A stretch of 64,000 nt of DNA from Azorinus chamasolen (taxonomy: Eukaryota; Mollusca; Bivalvia; Cardiida; Solecurtidae). Under the pieces are notes generated by a model. The model was not told the DNA's origin. It searched no databases and saw nothing but the letters and a program-made list of their open reading frames with translations. Location: the NCBI GenBank assembly GCA_963576725.1, contig OY755247.1, forward strand, positions 18,292,526 through 18,356,525, written 5' to 3'. Shown here in pieces: positions 30,963 through 40,475 of this stretch (the first letter of the stretch is position 1; each line of letters opens with the position of its first letter). Position numbers and translations under genes: made by a program.

Positions 30963-31388
30963 CATATAAGATCCTCTATATGCTGTATACAGTATTTCTT
31001 ATAAACATTCATGGAGTAAAGGGTTAAAATTTGATCAGATACATCTACTCATCATAGACGTGGTATCTGATCTGGATCTACACTGTTTGCAGTGCAATGA
31101 GACCCCATTTATTAGAGAAAGACACGTGTATCTAGATCACTGACATACAGCAATCACGGCAGTACAGTTGAACTTCGTTATCTCGAACACGGATAAGTCG
31201 AACTCCGTGATAACTCGAAGTAAAACTTCCATCCAAACTTCCCAATACAGAATTGTTCTAAACAGTATCACTACGCATAGGTATTTTTTTATATCTATAG
31301 AACACACACACACGTGAGAGCTTAATTCAGGTCAAATGTAATGCTGGCAGCTCCCACAGGAGCTATTAGCATTACTTTTAGATCTGTA

Positions 31389-31638
31389 TTAACCCTTCGC
31401 TTGCTATTCACGTCAATATACCTACCTGTAAATAGTGAAGACCCAGATGAGACAGCTCCTGCAGGAGCTGTCTCATCAGGGTCTGCACTATTTACAAGTT
31501 GATTGTGCAACCAGCGCACTCCACAGCAGTGATTGCACAGCGAAATACTTGTACACAGTGAAGATATATGTAATTATACAACAGGGCATGGGTAAAGAAG
31601 AAGAAATGTATTTTAAAATTCAGCAAGAGAATGGTTAA
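31389..31638 (+). mobile_element. T3 MITE nested in Pg-c
   Basis: TTAACCCTTCGCTTGCTATT to AGCAAGAGAATGGTTAA. It uses the TTAA in the Pg-c arm (CTGTATTAAGCTGTG), which reads through when T3 is removed. Confidence 0.9.
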
Positions 31639-31649
31639 GCTGTGAACTT

Positions 31650-31948
31650 AAAAAGTACCTTAATTCTAGTCTACTTTCAGTCCGAATGGCCGCTCAGCCG
31701 ACCGAACATTACTGAGCCATTCGCATACAATATAGAGCACTGCTAACATATGGCGCGATTACGCAGTCGCAGTGCCGGCTAGTGATCCTCACAGGTACAC
31801 ATTTTCCCTGGATGAAGAGGAGAAAACCTCGTGCGGGTGGGAGACACTGAAAAGCATCTCTGAAATTTCCGGGAGGGACGGGGATTTGACCCCGGACCTC
31901 CGGATTGGTAGTCAAGCGCGATACAACTAGACCACCGCACCGCCACGT
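31650..31948 (-). mobile_element. tRNA-derived SINE with AACTT duplication
   Basis: On the minus strand it begins GTGGCGGTGCGGTGGTCTAG (A box GGTGGTCTAGTTG), with B box GGGGTCAAATCCCC, a unique body (GAAATTTCAGAGATGCTTTT ..) and a short T-run 3' end. AACTT at 31645-31649 and 31949-31953 is the target duplication inside Pg-c. Length 299 bp. Copy 2 at 33800. Confidence 0.85.
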
Positions 31949-32276
31949 AACTTGAGAAATTGTTCTTATTAGAATTAGGAAGATTTCGAAGTAATTTGTA
32001 TGGTCTCATTAAGTTCATCTGTGTATTATTGCTAGCTGTCAAGTGATGCTTTAAGTATCGACGTTTTCACGTTACCATATGCCAGAGCATAAAAGGACTT
32101 TGAATCGATTCCCGATACAGGCTGACATTTGTCATATATCAAATGAAAAACCCATATGCGAGCTCTCAAGTTCTTTGTAAACACCCAAGCACGTGGAACG
32201 ACGGACTCCGCTATACGCACAGGTACTCTCTGATTAATGCAAGGTCCAGGAACTTTGCGTAACTGTGCGTGTATCA

Positions 32277-32405
32277 CTGAGAGTCTGGGTACAAAATAAC
32301 ATACGTAAATTAAAACATTTTCAGGAATAACTTTCCTTTATTTCTATACGGAGAAATGACGGTCATTGTAGTACTCGAGTACGCACGTTTATTTGTTGCT
32401 CTGAC
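32277..32405 (+). mobile_element. H family fragment (duplication copy 1)
   Basis: ACTGAGAGTCTGGGTACAAAA, AACATTTTCAGGAATAAC, ACGGAGAAATGACGGTCATT, TACGCACGTTTATTTGTTGC then TCTG. The central hairpin is mostly deleted. Confidence 0.55.
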
Positions 32406-32571
32406 ATATTGTGAATGGTTACTGGAATTTGTGTTCAGGTGCAAAAAAGTATATGACACGCAGCCGAATGCGTCACACGTAAATCAATGTACATCTTTAC
32501 GTAAGATTAACAAAAATGCGACGCTTATATATCTGTTTTTACTTTATGATACCATATTACTACAAGAATAT

Positions 32572-32794
32572 TTAACCCGTTCCTCCATAGGCTATTTTAG
32601 ACCCAACCTCTAAATCTACCGAAAAGGAGCATTAACTAGAGAAAAGTATTTTTTTTAGAATTTTGTTATTTGAAACCATTGTAATAAATAGAGCATTTGC
32701 TCCTATAGGAGCAAATGCTTTATTTATCACAATGGTATCCACAGGTGACATTTATGGAGGCGTAGAAAGGCGTATTTACGAAGGAACTAGTTAA
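32572..32794 (-). mobile_element. T1 TTAA MITE (duplication copy 1)
   Basis: TTAACCCGTTCCTCCATAGGC to CGAAGGAACTAGTTAA; hairpin ATTTGCTCCTATAGGAGC. TTTGAATAA, present in copy 2, is deleted here. Confidence 0.8.
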
Positions 32795-32943
32795 CCAAGA
32801 CAAAATGTGCAGAATCGGATATATTTCATGTCATATGCACACACAGAAGACCTTGATCGGACGGCTCCTACAAGAGCCGTCTGATCTAGGTGTACGATGT
32901 TTACAAAGCCGTAGAAAAGCGTATTTAGGGAGTAGATGGTTAA
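32795..32943 (-). mobile_element. T2a half element (duplication copy 1)
   Basis: TGTGCAGAATCGGATATATT, GACCTTGATCGGACGGCTCC / GAGCCGTCTGATCTAGG, end TTTAGGGAGTAGATGGTTAA. Confidence 0.65.
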
Positions 32944-33104
32944 AAACTCATCAAAGAGTTTATTGTGTTTGTTAAAGTTTAAGCTACGTATCGTGTTTGT
33001 CTTTCTATACGAGTATCTCCTTATTTAGCGTATCAAATCAGTGATTCCGTTTTAATTCAACTCTTTTGGCGCCAATGTCGCCTGTTGGCACCATTGAAAA
33101 CAGT

Positions 33105-33728
33105 GCAGGGTTACGGGTTCGCCGAGTCCATTTTTAAGGGAGATCAGCATTTCGGATATCCTCGTGCCATTTATAAAAGAAAATGTTTAGTTATAGGTAT
33201 AAAGAATAAGCGCATTAGTTATCGGAAATATAGCGTAGTGGATAAGACGTAGGACCATAAAGAAGTATATGATCGGCGAACATTTTATTAGGCGCAGGTT
33301 GAAGGCTCGCATCAACCTAAACTATTTTTTTTGCTAAAAATATTAAGAAAAGTCCCCTTAAGAGCATTAGTTTTGTTGTGCATTAAGAAGCCACTTGTAC
33401 AAGACATTTGCTAAAACTTATATTGATATTCATATTTAAGCATCGATTTATTATTGAAAATATGGCTAATATAGGACTCGAACTCAAACAAAGGCACAAC
33501 ATAGACGACCATGTGAATAAATGGCCATTACAATTATACAATATGACATAAAATAATACTCTACTATTCATTTAAAATTAAAAAAAGTTTAAGGTCGAAC
33601 GGGATTCGAACCCACGCTCAATAAAATACTACTCTCGCAATGTCTTCTGCGTACCTAGACTTTACTCACTGCGCTAAACTGCTGACAACAATTCCGCTTT
33701 CAATTTTATCTTATATACTAAACTCGTA
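33105..33728 (-). mobile_element. element V, truncated at both ends, at the duplication junction
   Basis: Matches the 745-bp V at 59138 in reverse: GGTTCGCCGAGTCCATTTTT, AGGGAGATCAGCATTTCGGA, tRNA-like TATAGCGTAGTGGATAAGACG (33229), middle part CTTGTACAAGACATTTGC, and a second tRNA-like block GATTCGAACCCACG (33611). The outer terminal repeats are missing. It fills exactly the gap between duplication copies. Confidence 0.8.
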
Positions 33729-33799
33729 CAACAGGGCATGGGTAAAGAAGAAGAAATGTATTTTAAAATTCAGCAAGAGCAGGGTTACGCTGTGAACTT

Positions 33800-34112
33800 A
33801 AAAAAGTACCTTATTTCTAGTCTACTTTCAGTCCGAATGACCGCTCAGCCGACTGAACATTTACTTCCCTGGTTCCTGAGCCATTCGCATACAATACAGA
33901 GCACTGCTAACATATGACGCGATTACGCAGTCGCAGTACCGGCTAGTGACCCTCACAGATACCCATTTTCCCTGGATGAAGAGGAGAAAACCTCGTGCGG
34001 GTGGGAGACACTGAAAAGCATCTCTGAAATTTCCGGGAGGGACGGGGATTTGACCCCGGACCTCCGGATTGGTAGTCAAGCGCGATACAACTAGACCACC
34101 GCACCGCCACGT
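33800..34112 (-). mobile_element. SINE (duplication copy 2)
   Basis: Same SINE as at 31650 with AACTT at 33795-33799 and 34113-34117. It keeps TTACTTCCCTGGTTCCTGAG, partly deleted in copy 1. Confidence 0.85.
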
Positions 34113-34438
34113 AACTTAGAATTAGGAAGACTCGAACCTCTGTTATTTCGAAGTAATTTGTATGGTCTCATTAAGTTCATCTGTGTATTATTGCTAGCTG
34201 TCAAGTGATGCTTTAAGTATCGACGTTTTCACGTTTCCATATGCCAGAGCATAAAAGGACTTTGAATCGATTCCCGATACAGGCTGACATTTGTCATATA
34301 TCAAATGAAAAACCCATATGCGAGCTCTCAAGTTCTTTGTAAACACCCAAGCACGTGGAACGACGGACTCCGCTATACGTACAGGTACTCTCTGATTAAT
34401 GCAAGGTCCAGAAACTTTGCGTAACTGTGCGTGTATCA

Positions 34439-34567
34439 CTGAGAGTCTGGGTACAAAATAACATACGTAAATTAAAACATTTTCAGGAATACCTCTCCTT
34501 TATTTCTATACGGAGAAATGACGGCCATTGTAGTACTCGAGTACGCACGTTTATTTGTTGCTCTGAC
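34439..34567 (+). mobile_element. H family fragment (duplication copy 2)
   Basis: Same sequence order as 32277-32405 with a handful of substitutions (TACCTCTCC instead of TAACTTTCC). Confidence 0.55.
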
Positions 34568-34729
34568 ATATTGTGAATGGTTACTGGAATTTGTGTTCAG
34601 GTGCAAAAAAGTATATGACACGCAGCCGAATGCGTCACACGTAAATCAATGTACATCTTTACGTAAGATTAACAAAAATGCGACGCTTATCTGTTTTTAC
34701 TTTATGATACCATATTACTACAAGAATAT

Positions 34730-34958
34730 TTAACCCGTTCCTCCATAGGCTATTTTAGACCCAACCTCTTTGAATAAATCTACCGAAAAGGAGCATTAAC
34801 TAGAGAAAAGTATTTTTTTTAGAATTTTGTTATTTGAAACCATTGTGATAAATAGAGCATTTGCTCCTATAGGAGCAAATGCTTTATTTATCACAATGGT
34901 ATCCACAGGTGACATTTACGGAGTCGTAGAAAGGCGTATTTATGCAGGAACTAGTTAA
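34730..34958 (-). mobile_element. T1 TTAA MITE (duplication copy 2)
   Basis: TTAACCCGTTCCTCCATAGGC to GCAGGAACTAGTTAA; retains CCAACCTCTTTGAATAAATC. Confidence 0.8.
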
Positions 34959-35107
34959 CCAAGACAGAATGTGCAGAATCGCATCTATTTCATGTCATAT
35001 GCAAACACAGAAGACCCTAATCGGACGGCTCCTACAAGAGCCGTCTGATCTAGGTGTACGATGTTTACAAAGCCGTAGAAAAGCGTATTTAGGGAGTAGA
35101 TGGTTAA
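34959..35107 (-). mobile_element. T2a half element (duplication copy 2)
   Basis: GACCCTAATCGGACGGCTCC / GAGCCGTCTGATCTAGG, end TAGGGAGTAGATGGTTAA. Confidence 0.65.
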
Positions 35108-35218
35108 AAACTCATCAAAGAGTTTATTGTGTTTGTTAAAGTTTAAGCTACGTATCGTGTTTGTCTTTCTATACGAGTATCTCCTTATTAAGCGCATCAA
35201 ATCAGTGATTCCGTTTTA

Positions 35219-35466
35219 ATTCAATTCTTTTGGCGCCAATGTCGCCTGTTGGCACCATTGAACACAGTACAGTCCCAGGTCAGATTCCGCATTTTCAAGG
35301 CGGCATCTGACCTGGGATATCACTATATTCTGTATTATATTAGCCAAAACATACAGGGTTTTTTAAAAACAAATGTTTTACTAATATATCTTTATTATTT
35401 AGTTTAGAATTATATTAATATGAAATTATTATTGCAGACGACACTTTTAAATTTGGCGCCAATTTT
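35219..35466 (+). mobile_element. T6 MITE
   Basis: TTCAATTCTTTTGGCGCCAAT, CAGTCCCAGGTCAGATTCCG / AAGGCGGCATCTGACCTGGG, and AAATTTGGCGCCAATTT at the right. Full-length partner of the truncated T6 in copy 1. Confidence 0.75.
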
Positions 35467-35887
35467 CACTTTCGCTCGTACTCTCAAACAAACGGACCGA
35501 TTTGGATTTTTTTATTTTTTGTTATTTTTCGGACTGCATTTATTTCTAACGGGCCAACTTCAAATAGATTCACAAATGTATTTCTAGCCTGTATGCATTC
35601 AAATTGAGGGCAAAATTCAATCCTGTTCTATATAAATTTGTATATTATATCCGATAATCAGACAGATTTTATCCCTTCAAATTCGCCCTCAAAGGATTTT
35701 TACCAGTTCAGCAGGGTCTAGAAGGGTCCACAGGTTTCACATGCGTATACAACACAAATTCATTTCTATATACCGCTACCTGTGAGTTCGTGCACTCTCT
35801 GTTAGTGATATTTGAGGACAAACATTCTACTTCAAATGTAATTTGAAGCCCAACTTTCAAACCAACATGACAACAAGAATATCTTGT
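35467..35887. other. no recognisable feature
   Basis: Unassigned, T-rich near 35505-35530. Confidence 0.35.
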
Positions 35888-36035
35888 TTAACCCGCAGCC
35901 TGCTAGAGGCTACTTGATTGGCATTTTTTAAACATCTTGAATCCAGATGAGACGCCAAATAACTCGGCAACTCGTCAGGAATCACGCTGTTTACAGCTAC
36001 ATGTAAATGGATAAGTAAGAGAACTGAAATAAAAG
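35888..36035 (+). mobile_element. T4 TTAA element, abutting T3
   Basis: TTAACCCGCAGCCTGCTAGAG, core TTGAATCCAGATGAGACGCC / AACTCGTCAGGAATCACGCTG. The right side joins T3 at a TTAA. Confidence 0.6.
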
Positions 36036-36271
36036 TTAATCCTTCTTTTGCTGAATTTTAAAATATACCCATGCCCTGTTGTATATTTACATATATCTTC
36101 ACTGTGTACAAGTATTGCGCTGTGCAATCACTGCTGTGGAATGCACTGGATGCACAATCAACTTGTAAATAGTGCAGACCCTGATGAGACAGCTCCTGCA
36201 GGAGCTGTCTCATCTGGGTCTTCACTATTTACAGGTAGGTATATTGACGTGAATAGCAAGCGAAGGGTTAA
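36036..36271 (-). mobile_element. T3 TTAA MITE
   Basis: TTAATCCTTCTTTTGCTGAAT to TAGCAAGCGAAGGGTTAA, core GACCCTGATGAGACAGCTCC / GGAGCTGTCTCATCTGGG. Confidence 0.9.
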
Positions 36272-36402
36272 TATGTAACGGACAGACGTCGTTTAGCAGG
36301 ATGAGAGTTGAAAATAAGGGATGTGTGGGGGGAAATATCATTCTTCAAACAATCGTATTCTTTACGGGACGCAACGGGGTCGTCTCTAATTCGAACATAG
36401 TA

Positions 36403-36596
36403 CAGTAGAACATAGATTAACTGGCATTCATTTATAGAATATAGGGGTCTTAAAAATGCGAGTGGTTGCTTAATGTAGGGCAAAAGTATTGCAGAAAGCT
36501 CCTAAAGGACCTTTCTGCATTACTTTTGACCAGCATTAAGCTATCACCTGCCCTACAGACCCATAATTTTAAGACAGGTTCTAGTGTAACCACATA
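36403..36596 (+). mobile_element. Pg-f pogo-like MITE
   Basis: CAGTAGAACATAGATTAACTG to TTTAAGACAGGTTCTAGTG, TA flanks. Core GTGGTTGCTTAATGTAGGGC, apex GAAAGCTCCTAAAGGACC. Confidence 0.75.
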
Positions 36597-36654
36597 ACCG
36601 CGTAGATATCCAAGAGTGTCATGAAACACTAAATGTATCATGGGGACTATGATA

Positions 36655-36998
36655 CAGTGAACCCTCGTTATACCGGCAATCGTTACAACGGTACCCTTGT
36701 TATACCGACAGTATGCATTGAAACAAAATTACCGTTAACTCTTTGAAACACGCACTGAATAAAAAGGCGCAATGCTAATAGCACAGGTGATTGCTTAATG
36801 CAGAACACAAGAAGTGCAAAAAGCTCCCTTAGGGAGCTTTTTGCACTTCTTGTGTTCTGCATTAAGCGATCACCTGTTGGTACTAGTTTAAAACTGGCCA
36901 AATTGTTCATTTCATATTTAAATTCGTTATAACGGCAACCTCGTTATACCAGCACAATGTCTGGAAACAAACACCTCCGTTGTAATGAGGGTTCAGTG
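36655..36998 (+). mobile_element. Pg-e pogo-like MITE
   Basis: CAGTGAACCCTCGTTATACCG to GTAATGAGGGTTCAGTG, TA flanks, 344 bp. Hairpin CAGGTGATTGCTTAATGCAG, AAAAGCTCCCTTAGGGAGCTT and the mirrored arm TAAGCGATCACCTG. Two internal short copies of the terminal motif (CCTTGTTATACCG, CCTCGTTATACC) lie near each end. Confidence 0.8.
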
Positions 36999-37326
36999 TA
37001 CTAACTCATTTATCTCTTCACTTAGAAAGTACTCTTCACTGAAAGGAAATCGTAAACACATAATACATTCAAACTCAAAAGTACTCTTGGTGTTTCCAGT
37101 GTCTGTATACTCATGGCGTCAAGTCGACGTCACATGACGCCATCGATTTAAAACGCATATTTTACTAAAAACAAAGCGTTCTATATCAATTTTTAAACCG
37201 TGAAAGTTCAAAATTAGTCATGTTTTATACACACCATGAATGTATATGAGTTTGAAACTTTGAATGTATTTTGTTTTTACCATTTCCGTCTAGTGAAAAG
37301 TACTCTAGACATTTTTATTTCAATTT
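36999..37326. other. no recognisable feature
   Basis: GGCGTCAAGTCGACGTCACATGACGCC near 37114 contains short dyads; nothing assignable. Confidence 0.3.
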
Positions 37327-37518
37327 GCAACTTTATTTCAAAAAGGTTTGACATCGAAAATCGCACAATGAAATAAACTGCAACCCATTTTGAAGTAATT
37401 AATTCAAAGTGCAACTTTATTTCAAAACGGGTCGGCATCGAATATCGCACATTGAAATAAACTTCAACCCGTTTTGAAATATGTTTTTCAAAGTGCAACG
37501 TTATTTAAAACGGGTTAC
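37327..37518 (+). repeat. 84-bp tandem repeat, 2.3 copies
   Basis: GCAACTTTATTTCAAAA recurs at 37327, 37411 and 37495, spacing exactly 84 bp. Each unit also holds its own inverted pair (TTTCAAAACGGG and CCCGTTTTGAAA). Confidence 0.9.
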
Positions 37519-37748
37519 TACAGCGGACAACATTTTCTTACTGTTCAAATTTTTGAGATATTTTAACATTTTCATTTCGAACATAGGTATCCACTTTGCC
37601 CATCCCAGTGTTTGACATAGCTTAACCATTTAACTACGTGTAAAGTTTGATAAGGATACAAATATTAGCATAGAGGGTCGCGACTATTGATCTCAACTTC
37701 AACAAACAAATGGCCACAGTCACTGCAAATAATTGAACATTCTTTGTA

Positions 37749-37949
37749 CAATAAAACCTCTCTGAACCGGTAACTAAAATAAGAAACAATGCCGGACTGT
37801 GGCAGCTTAATGCAGGGTAGAAGTCACACAGAAAGCTCCCAAAAGGAGCTTTCTGCACGACTTTCACCCTGTATTAAGCATGTACCTGCCTAAAAAGCTA
37901 AAATTTTAATTCTTCTTTACTAAAATTCCAGTTTAGAGGGGCTCCACTG
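37749..37949 (+). mobile_element. Pg-a-like MITE
   Basis: CAATAAAACCTCTCTGAACCG to TTTAGAGGGGCTCCACTG. Core GTGGCAGCTTAATGCAGGG, apex GAAAGCTCCCAAAAGGAGC. Confidence 0.7.
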
Positions 37950-38031
37950 TGTATCATACCGATTTATAAAACAAAAAATGTGAGAAGGAAGGGTGTGAGT
38001 GGGTGTGAGTAACAATACCCTAAATAGTTAT

Positions 38032-38281
38032 TTAACTCTTTCCTTCACATTAACTAGTTTTCACGCATTTGCAAATAGAGTGGACCCAGATCAGACGGCT
38101 CCTAGAGGAGCCGCCTGATCAGGGTCTGTTCTGTTTGCTAATGGAAATTGATAGGTCTGTGTCTTTGCTTTCTAAAATAGCCACAATGTTCCATCTTCCA
38201 TACTTCATTATAACTATTTTGTCCATGAATATTCAGTAGGTATTGAAATTTGGAATAAACATAGAACAGAGAAAGGGTTAA
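38032..38281 (+). mobile_element. T2b TTAA MITE
   Basis: TTAACTCTTTCCTTCACATTA to AACAGAGAAAGGGTTAA; core GACCCAGATCAGACGGCTCC / GGAGCCGCCTGATCAGGG. Shares its right TTAA with the next element. Confidence 0.85.
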
Positions 38282-38715
38282 CCACGTCCCTCATGAATAT
38301 TTATACAAGAATACAGGACTTCATGAATATTTATTAACTGATTTTTTTCAATATGGAACAAAGAATTTATTTATCATTGCAGAAACTGTAGAATTAGATA
38401 CAGTAGAACCCCTCTAATGCGACCACTTAAAAATAAACATAGTTGTCTTTATAGGCAGGTGGTTGCTTAATGCAGGACAAAAGTAATGCAGTTCTAAAGC
38501 TCCTCTGGGAGCTTTCTGTATTACTTTTGTCCTACATTAAGATACCACCTGCATCTAGCAACCGGAATTATACCACTTTTAGGTGGTCGCATTGGCGGGG
38601 TTTTACTGTATGTGTTTTGTCATAAGCAAACAGAGCAGACCCTGATCAGACGGCCCCTACATAGGGCTGCCTGGTCTGAGTCAACTCTGTTTGCAAACGT
38701 GCCAACAGTCGTCGC
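38278..38715 (-). mobile_element. T2a element split by Pg-b
   Basis: TTAACCACGTCCCTCATGAA, CATTGCAGAAACTGTAGAAT, Pg-b, then TAAGCAAACAGAGCAGACCC and GGTCTGAGTCAACTCTG. The right terminal is lost at a G run (38721-38731). Confidence 0.7.
38401..38608 (+). mobile_element. Pg-b MITE nested in T2a, TA duplicated
   Basis: CAGTAGAACCCCTCTAATGCG to CGCATTGGCGGGGTTTTACTG with TA at both sides; T2a reads through when it is removed. Small insertion TTCTA before the apex. Confidence 0.85.
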
Positions 38716-38731
38716 AAGAGGGGGGGGGGGG

Positions 38732-39050
38732 GTAATGTAAAACCCTTACACCACCAAATAAAATTACTGGAAAACCCGTCTAAATAGGCTGTAGTAAGAA
38801 TACGATTTAGTCCTTTTTTAGGCAGGACTGGTGCCTGCTTAATACAGGGTCAATGTCCGTTGAGAGATTTCGCCCCGCATACTCTGACAACTGTCTGAAC
38901 TACCGACAATGATATTAATTTGAAAGTCTGGTCTAGACAGTGTTTACTCTACACAAAACACTGCCAACGGTTTTCAGAAACCCCTTACATACAAAATGGA
39001 CGGGTTCCAAATTACCATTTGGATGAGCTCACTGCATATAATATGGGAAT
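38732..39050. other. no gene; possible Pg remnant at 38820-38865
   Basis: TTAGGCAGGACTGGTGCCTGC and TTAATACAGGGTCAATG resemble a Pg arm without a partner. Confidence 0.3.
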
Positions 39051-39270
39051 TTAACCCTTTACTCCATAAATACGCCTTTCTACGCCTTTGCAAACAGAGT
39101 TTGCCTTTGCTCTGTTTGCTTATGATGCAATGTAGATAAATATATGATTCTACAGTTTCTGCCATGGCAAAACATTTCTGTGTTTCATGTGATATTTTAT
39201 GACAACCAATCTAATTAATACTCACGATGTCCTTATTTCGTACATGAATATTCACGGAGTAAAGGGTTAA
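39051..39270 (+). mobile_element. T2a TTAA MITE, hairpin deleted
   Basis: TTAACCCTTTACTCCATAAA to TATTCACGGAGTAAAGGGTTAA. The core is reduced to CAAACAGAGTTTGCC then CTCTGTTTGC, a clean loss of the GACCC..GGGTC stem. Confidence 0.85.
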
Positions 39271-39362
39271 GGGATATTGCACTCTACATTCTCTTCATGC
39301 ATGCTCAACGATAGAAATTTGACGCCATGAATTCACAACGCAAACGGATTTAAATATTAAAC

Positions 39363-39460
39363 TTAACCCTTTACTCCACCATGGATATTTATATAAGACA
39401 TAATGACATCATGAATACTAATAAGGTCTATTTGTACAATTTACATTGCAAAATTATTCA
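39363..39460 (-). mobile_element. T2a half element
   Basis: TTAACCCTTTACTCCACCATG, ATATAAGACATAATGACATC. It stops where T5 begins. Confidence 0.65.
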
Positions 39461-39464
39461 AGTA

Positions 39465-39692
39465 TTAGCCCAATTGTGCCCATGATCCCATATATGGGAT
39501 ATAGGAAAAAAGTGTAGACTCTGATCAGACGCCGCATTATGCGGCGTCTAATCAGAGTCTTCACTGTTTGCTGATATGAATTTCAATATAAAACAAAACG
39601 AAAATTAAAATTTAGACCAGTTATCCCTTTGATAAAAAAAATGGACTGATCAAATATATAAGCATGGAAGAAACTGGGCGCAAATGGTTTAA
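39465..39692 (-). mobile_element. T5 MITE
   Basis: AGCCCAATTGTGCCCATGATC, core GACTCTGATCAGACGCCGC / GCGGCGTCTAATCAGAGTC, right end GGGCGCAAATGGTTTAA. Left TTAA lost. Confidence 0.75.
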
Positions 39693-39693
39693 A

Positions 39694-39912
39694 TTAATCC
39701 TTTACTCCATGGATATTTATATAAGACATAAAAACATAATGAACACTTATTAGGTTAATACAGTGTACAATGTCACATGAACACAGAACTATTTTACAAT
39801 GACAGAAGATGTAGAATCATATCTAGATATCTTTTTTCGTAAGCAAACAGAGAAGAACCTCGTACAAGAGCCGTCTGATCTGGGTCTACTCTGTTTTCAA
39901 GGCGTAGAAAAA
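39694..39912 (-). mobile_element. T2a MITE
   Basis: TTAATCCTTTACTCCATGGAT, TGACAGAAGATGTAGAATC, CAAGAGCCGTCTGATCTGGG, breaking off at GGCGTAGAAAAACTA where Pg-g starts. Confidence 0.7.
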
Positions 39913-39934
39913 CTACAGCAAACCCCATCTATAT

Positions 39935-40022
39935 CACAGGGGTAAGACACGTTTGAGTCAGTATATATGTATACATGTATATGGAATGACATAAACGGAC
40001 TAAAACGTGTCTTACCCCTGTG
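39935..40022 (+). repeat. inverted repeat, 20-bp perfect arms
   Basis: CACAGGGGTAAGACACGTTT and AAACGTGTCTTACCCCTGTG, separated by 48 bp rich in TATATGTATACATG. Confidence 0.9.
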
Positions 40023-40145
40023 CTCTATATCTGACCTTTAGTACCGAAGAATTTGGATATCATGCTGCAAGTGGCTGCTTAATCCAGGCTGAAAGTCATA
40101 CAGAAAATTCCTTTGAGGAGCCAACTGCATTAGTTTGACCCTACT

Positions 40146-40394
40146 TTAACCCTTCCCCTTACGTAAGCGCAATTTGACGCATCTGCAAACAGAGTAGACC
40201 CAGATCAGACGGCTCCTACAGGAACCGTCTGATCAGGGTCTGCTCTGTTTGCTTATGGTGTAATATAGATCTGATTCTACAGCTTATGCCTGAGCCAAAA
40301 TGTCATGTGTTCATATGCCATTACAAAACACAATGTTATTAATATTCATGACGTCATTATTTCCTACATGAATAATCATCAGGGAAAGGGTTAA
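40146..40394 (+). mobile_element. T2 MITE nested in Pg-g
   Basis: TTAACCCTTCCCCTTACGTAA to ATCATCAGGGAAAGGGTTAA. The right arm is of T2a type (TTCATGACGTCATTATTTCC) but the ends are of T2b type, a hybrid copy. The target TTAA is the one in the Pg arm (CTTTAA/TTAAGCTGCC). Confidence 0.85.
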
Positions 40395-40475
40395 GCTGCC
40401 ACCTGTCTTCAAGATCGACAGTGGTACTGAATTCAAAGTCCGATTTTGATGAGTGGTACTGTATATACTGATCCA

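Larger units (their letters stand above)
30258..31027 (+). mobile_element. T2a element enlarged by internal sequence
   Basis: TTAACCCCTTTACTCCATAA with perfect core GACGGCTCCTATAGGAGCC at the left and TTCATGGAGTAAAGGGTTAA at the right. Between them about 530 bp of extra sequence includes a second T2-like stretch (TTTCTACCACAGCTAAACAA), so this may be two overlapping T2 copies. Confidence 0.6.
31165..32021 (+). mobile_element. Pg-c MITE interrupted by T3 and a SINE
   Basis: CAGTTGAACTTCGTTATCTC at the left, hairpin core CTTAATTCAGGTCAAATGTAA with apex GGCAGCTCCCACAGGAGC, then T3, 6 bp of Pg-c, a SINE, and GAGAAATTGTTCTTATTAG .. GTAATTTGTATGGTCTCATT to AAGTTCATCTG. The right end has lost GAGTTATCGA. 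Confidence 0.75.
31577..33104 (+). repeat. direct duplication, copy 1 (about 1.5 kb)
   Basis: Runs from ACAACAGGGCATGGGTAAAG (inside T3) to CCATTGAAAACAGTGCAG (inside T6). The same order of T3 end, SINE, Pg-c end, H, T1, T2 and T6 start recurs at 33729-35272 with few changes. Copy 1 ends inside T6, where the element V fragment begins. Confidence 0.9.
33729..35272 (+). repeat. direct duplication, copy 2
   Basis: Begins ACAACAGGGCATGGGTAAAG and carries the same elements as copy 1. It retains bases lost in copy 1 (TTTGAATAA in T1) and lost others, so each copy has its own deletions. It continues beyond 35272 as an intact T6. Confidence 0.9.
39916..40461 (+). mobile_element. Pg-g pogo-like element with extra inverted repeat and nested T2
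   Basis: CAGCAAACCCCATCTATATC at the left; core GTGGCTGCTTAATCCAGGC; T2 insertion; right half TAAGCTGCCACCTGTCTTC to GATGAGTGGTACTG; TA on both flanks. The inverted repeat at 39935 sits next to the left end and is foreign to other Pg copies. Confidence 0.6.

Noticed and set aside
32032..34439. 81-codon ORF conserved in both duplication copies
   Set aside because: Conservation follows from the segmental duplication itself; no independent sign of coding.
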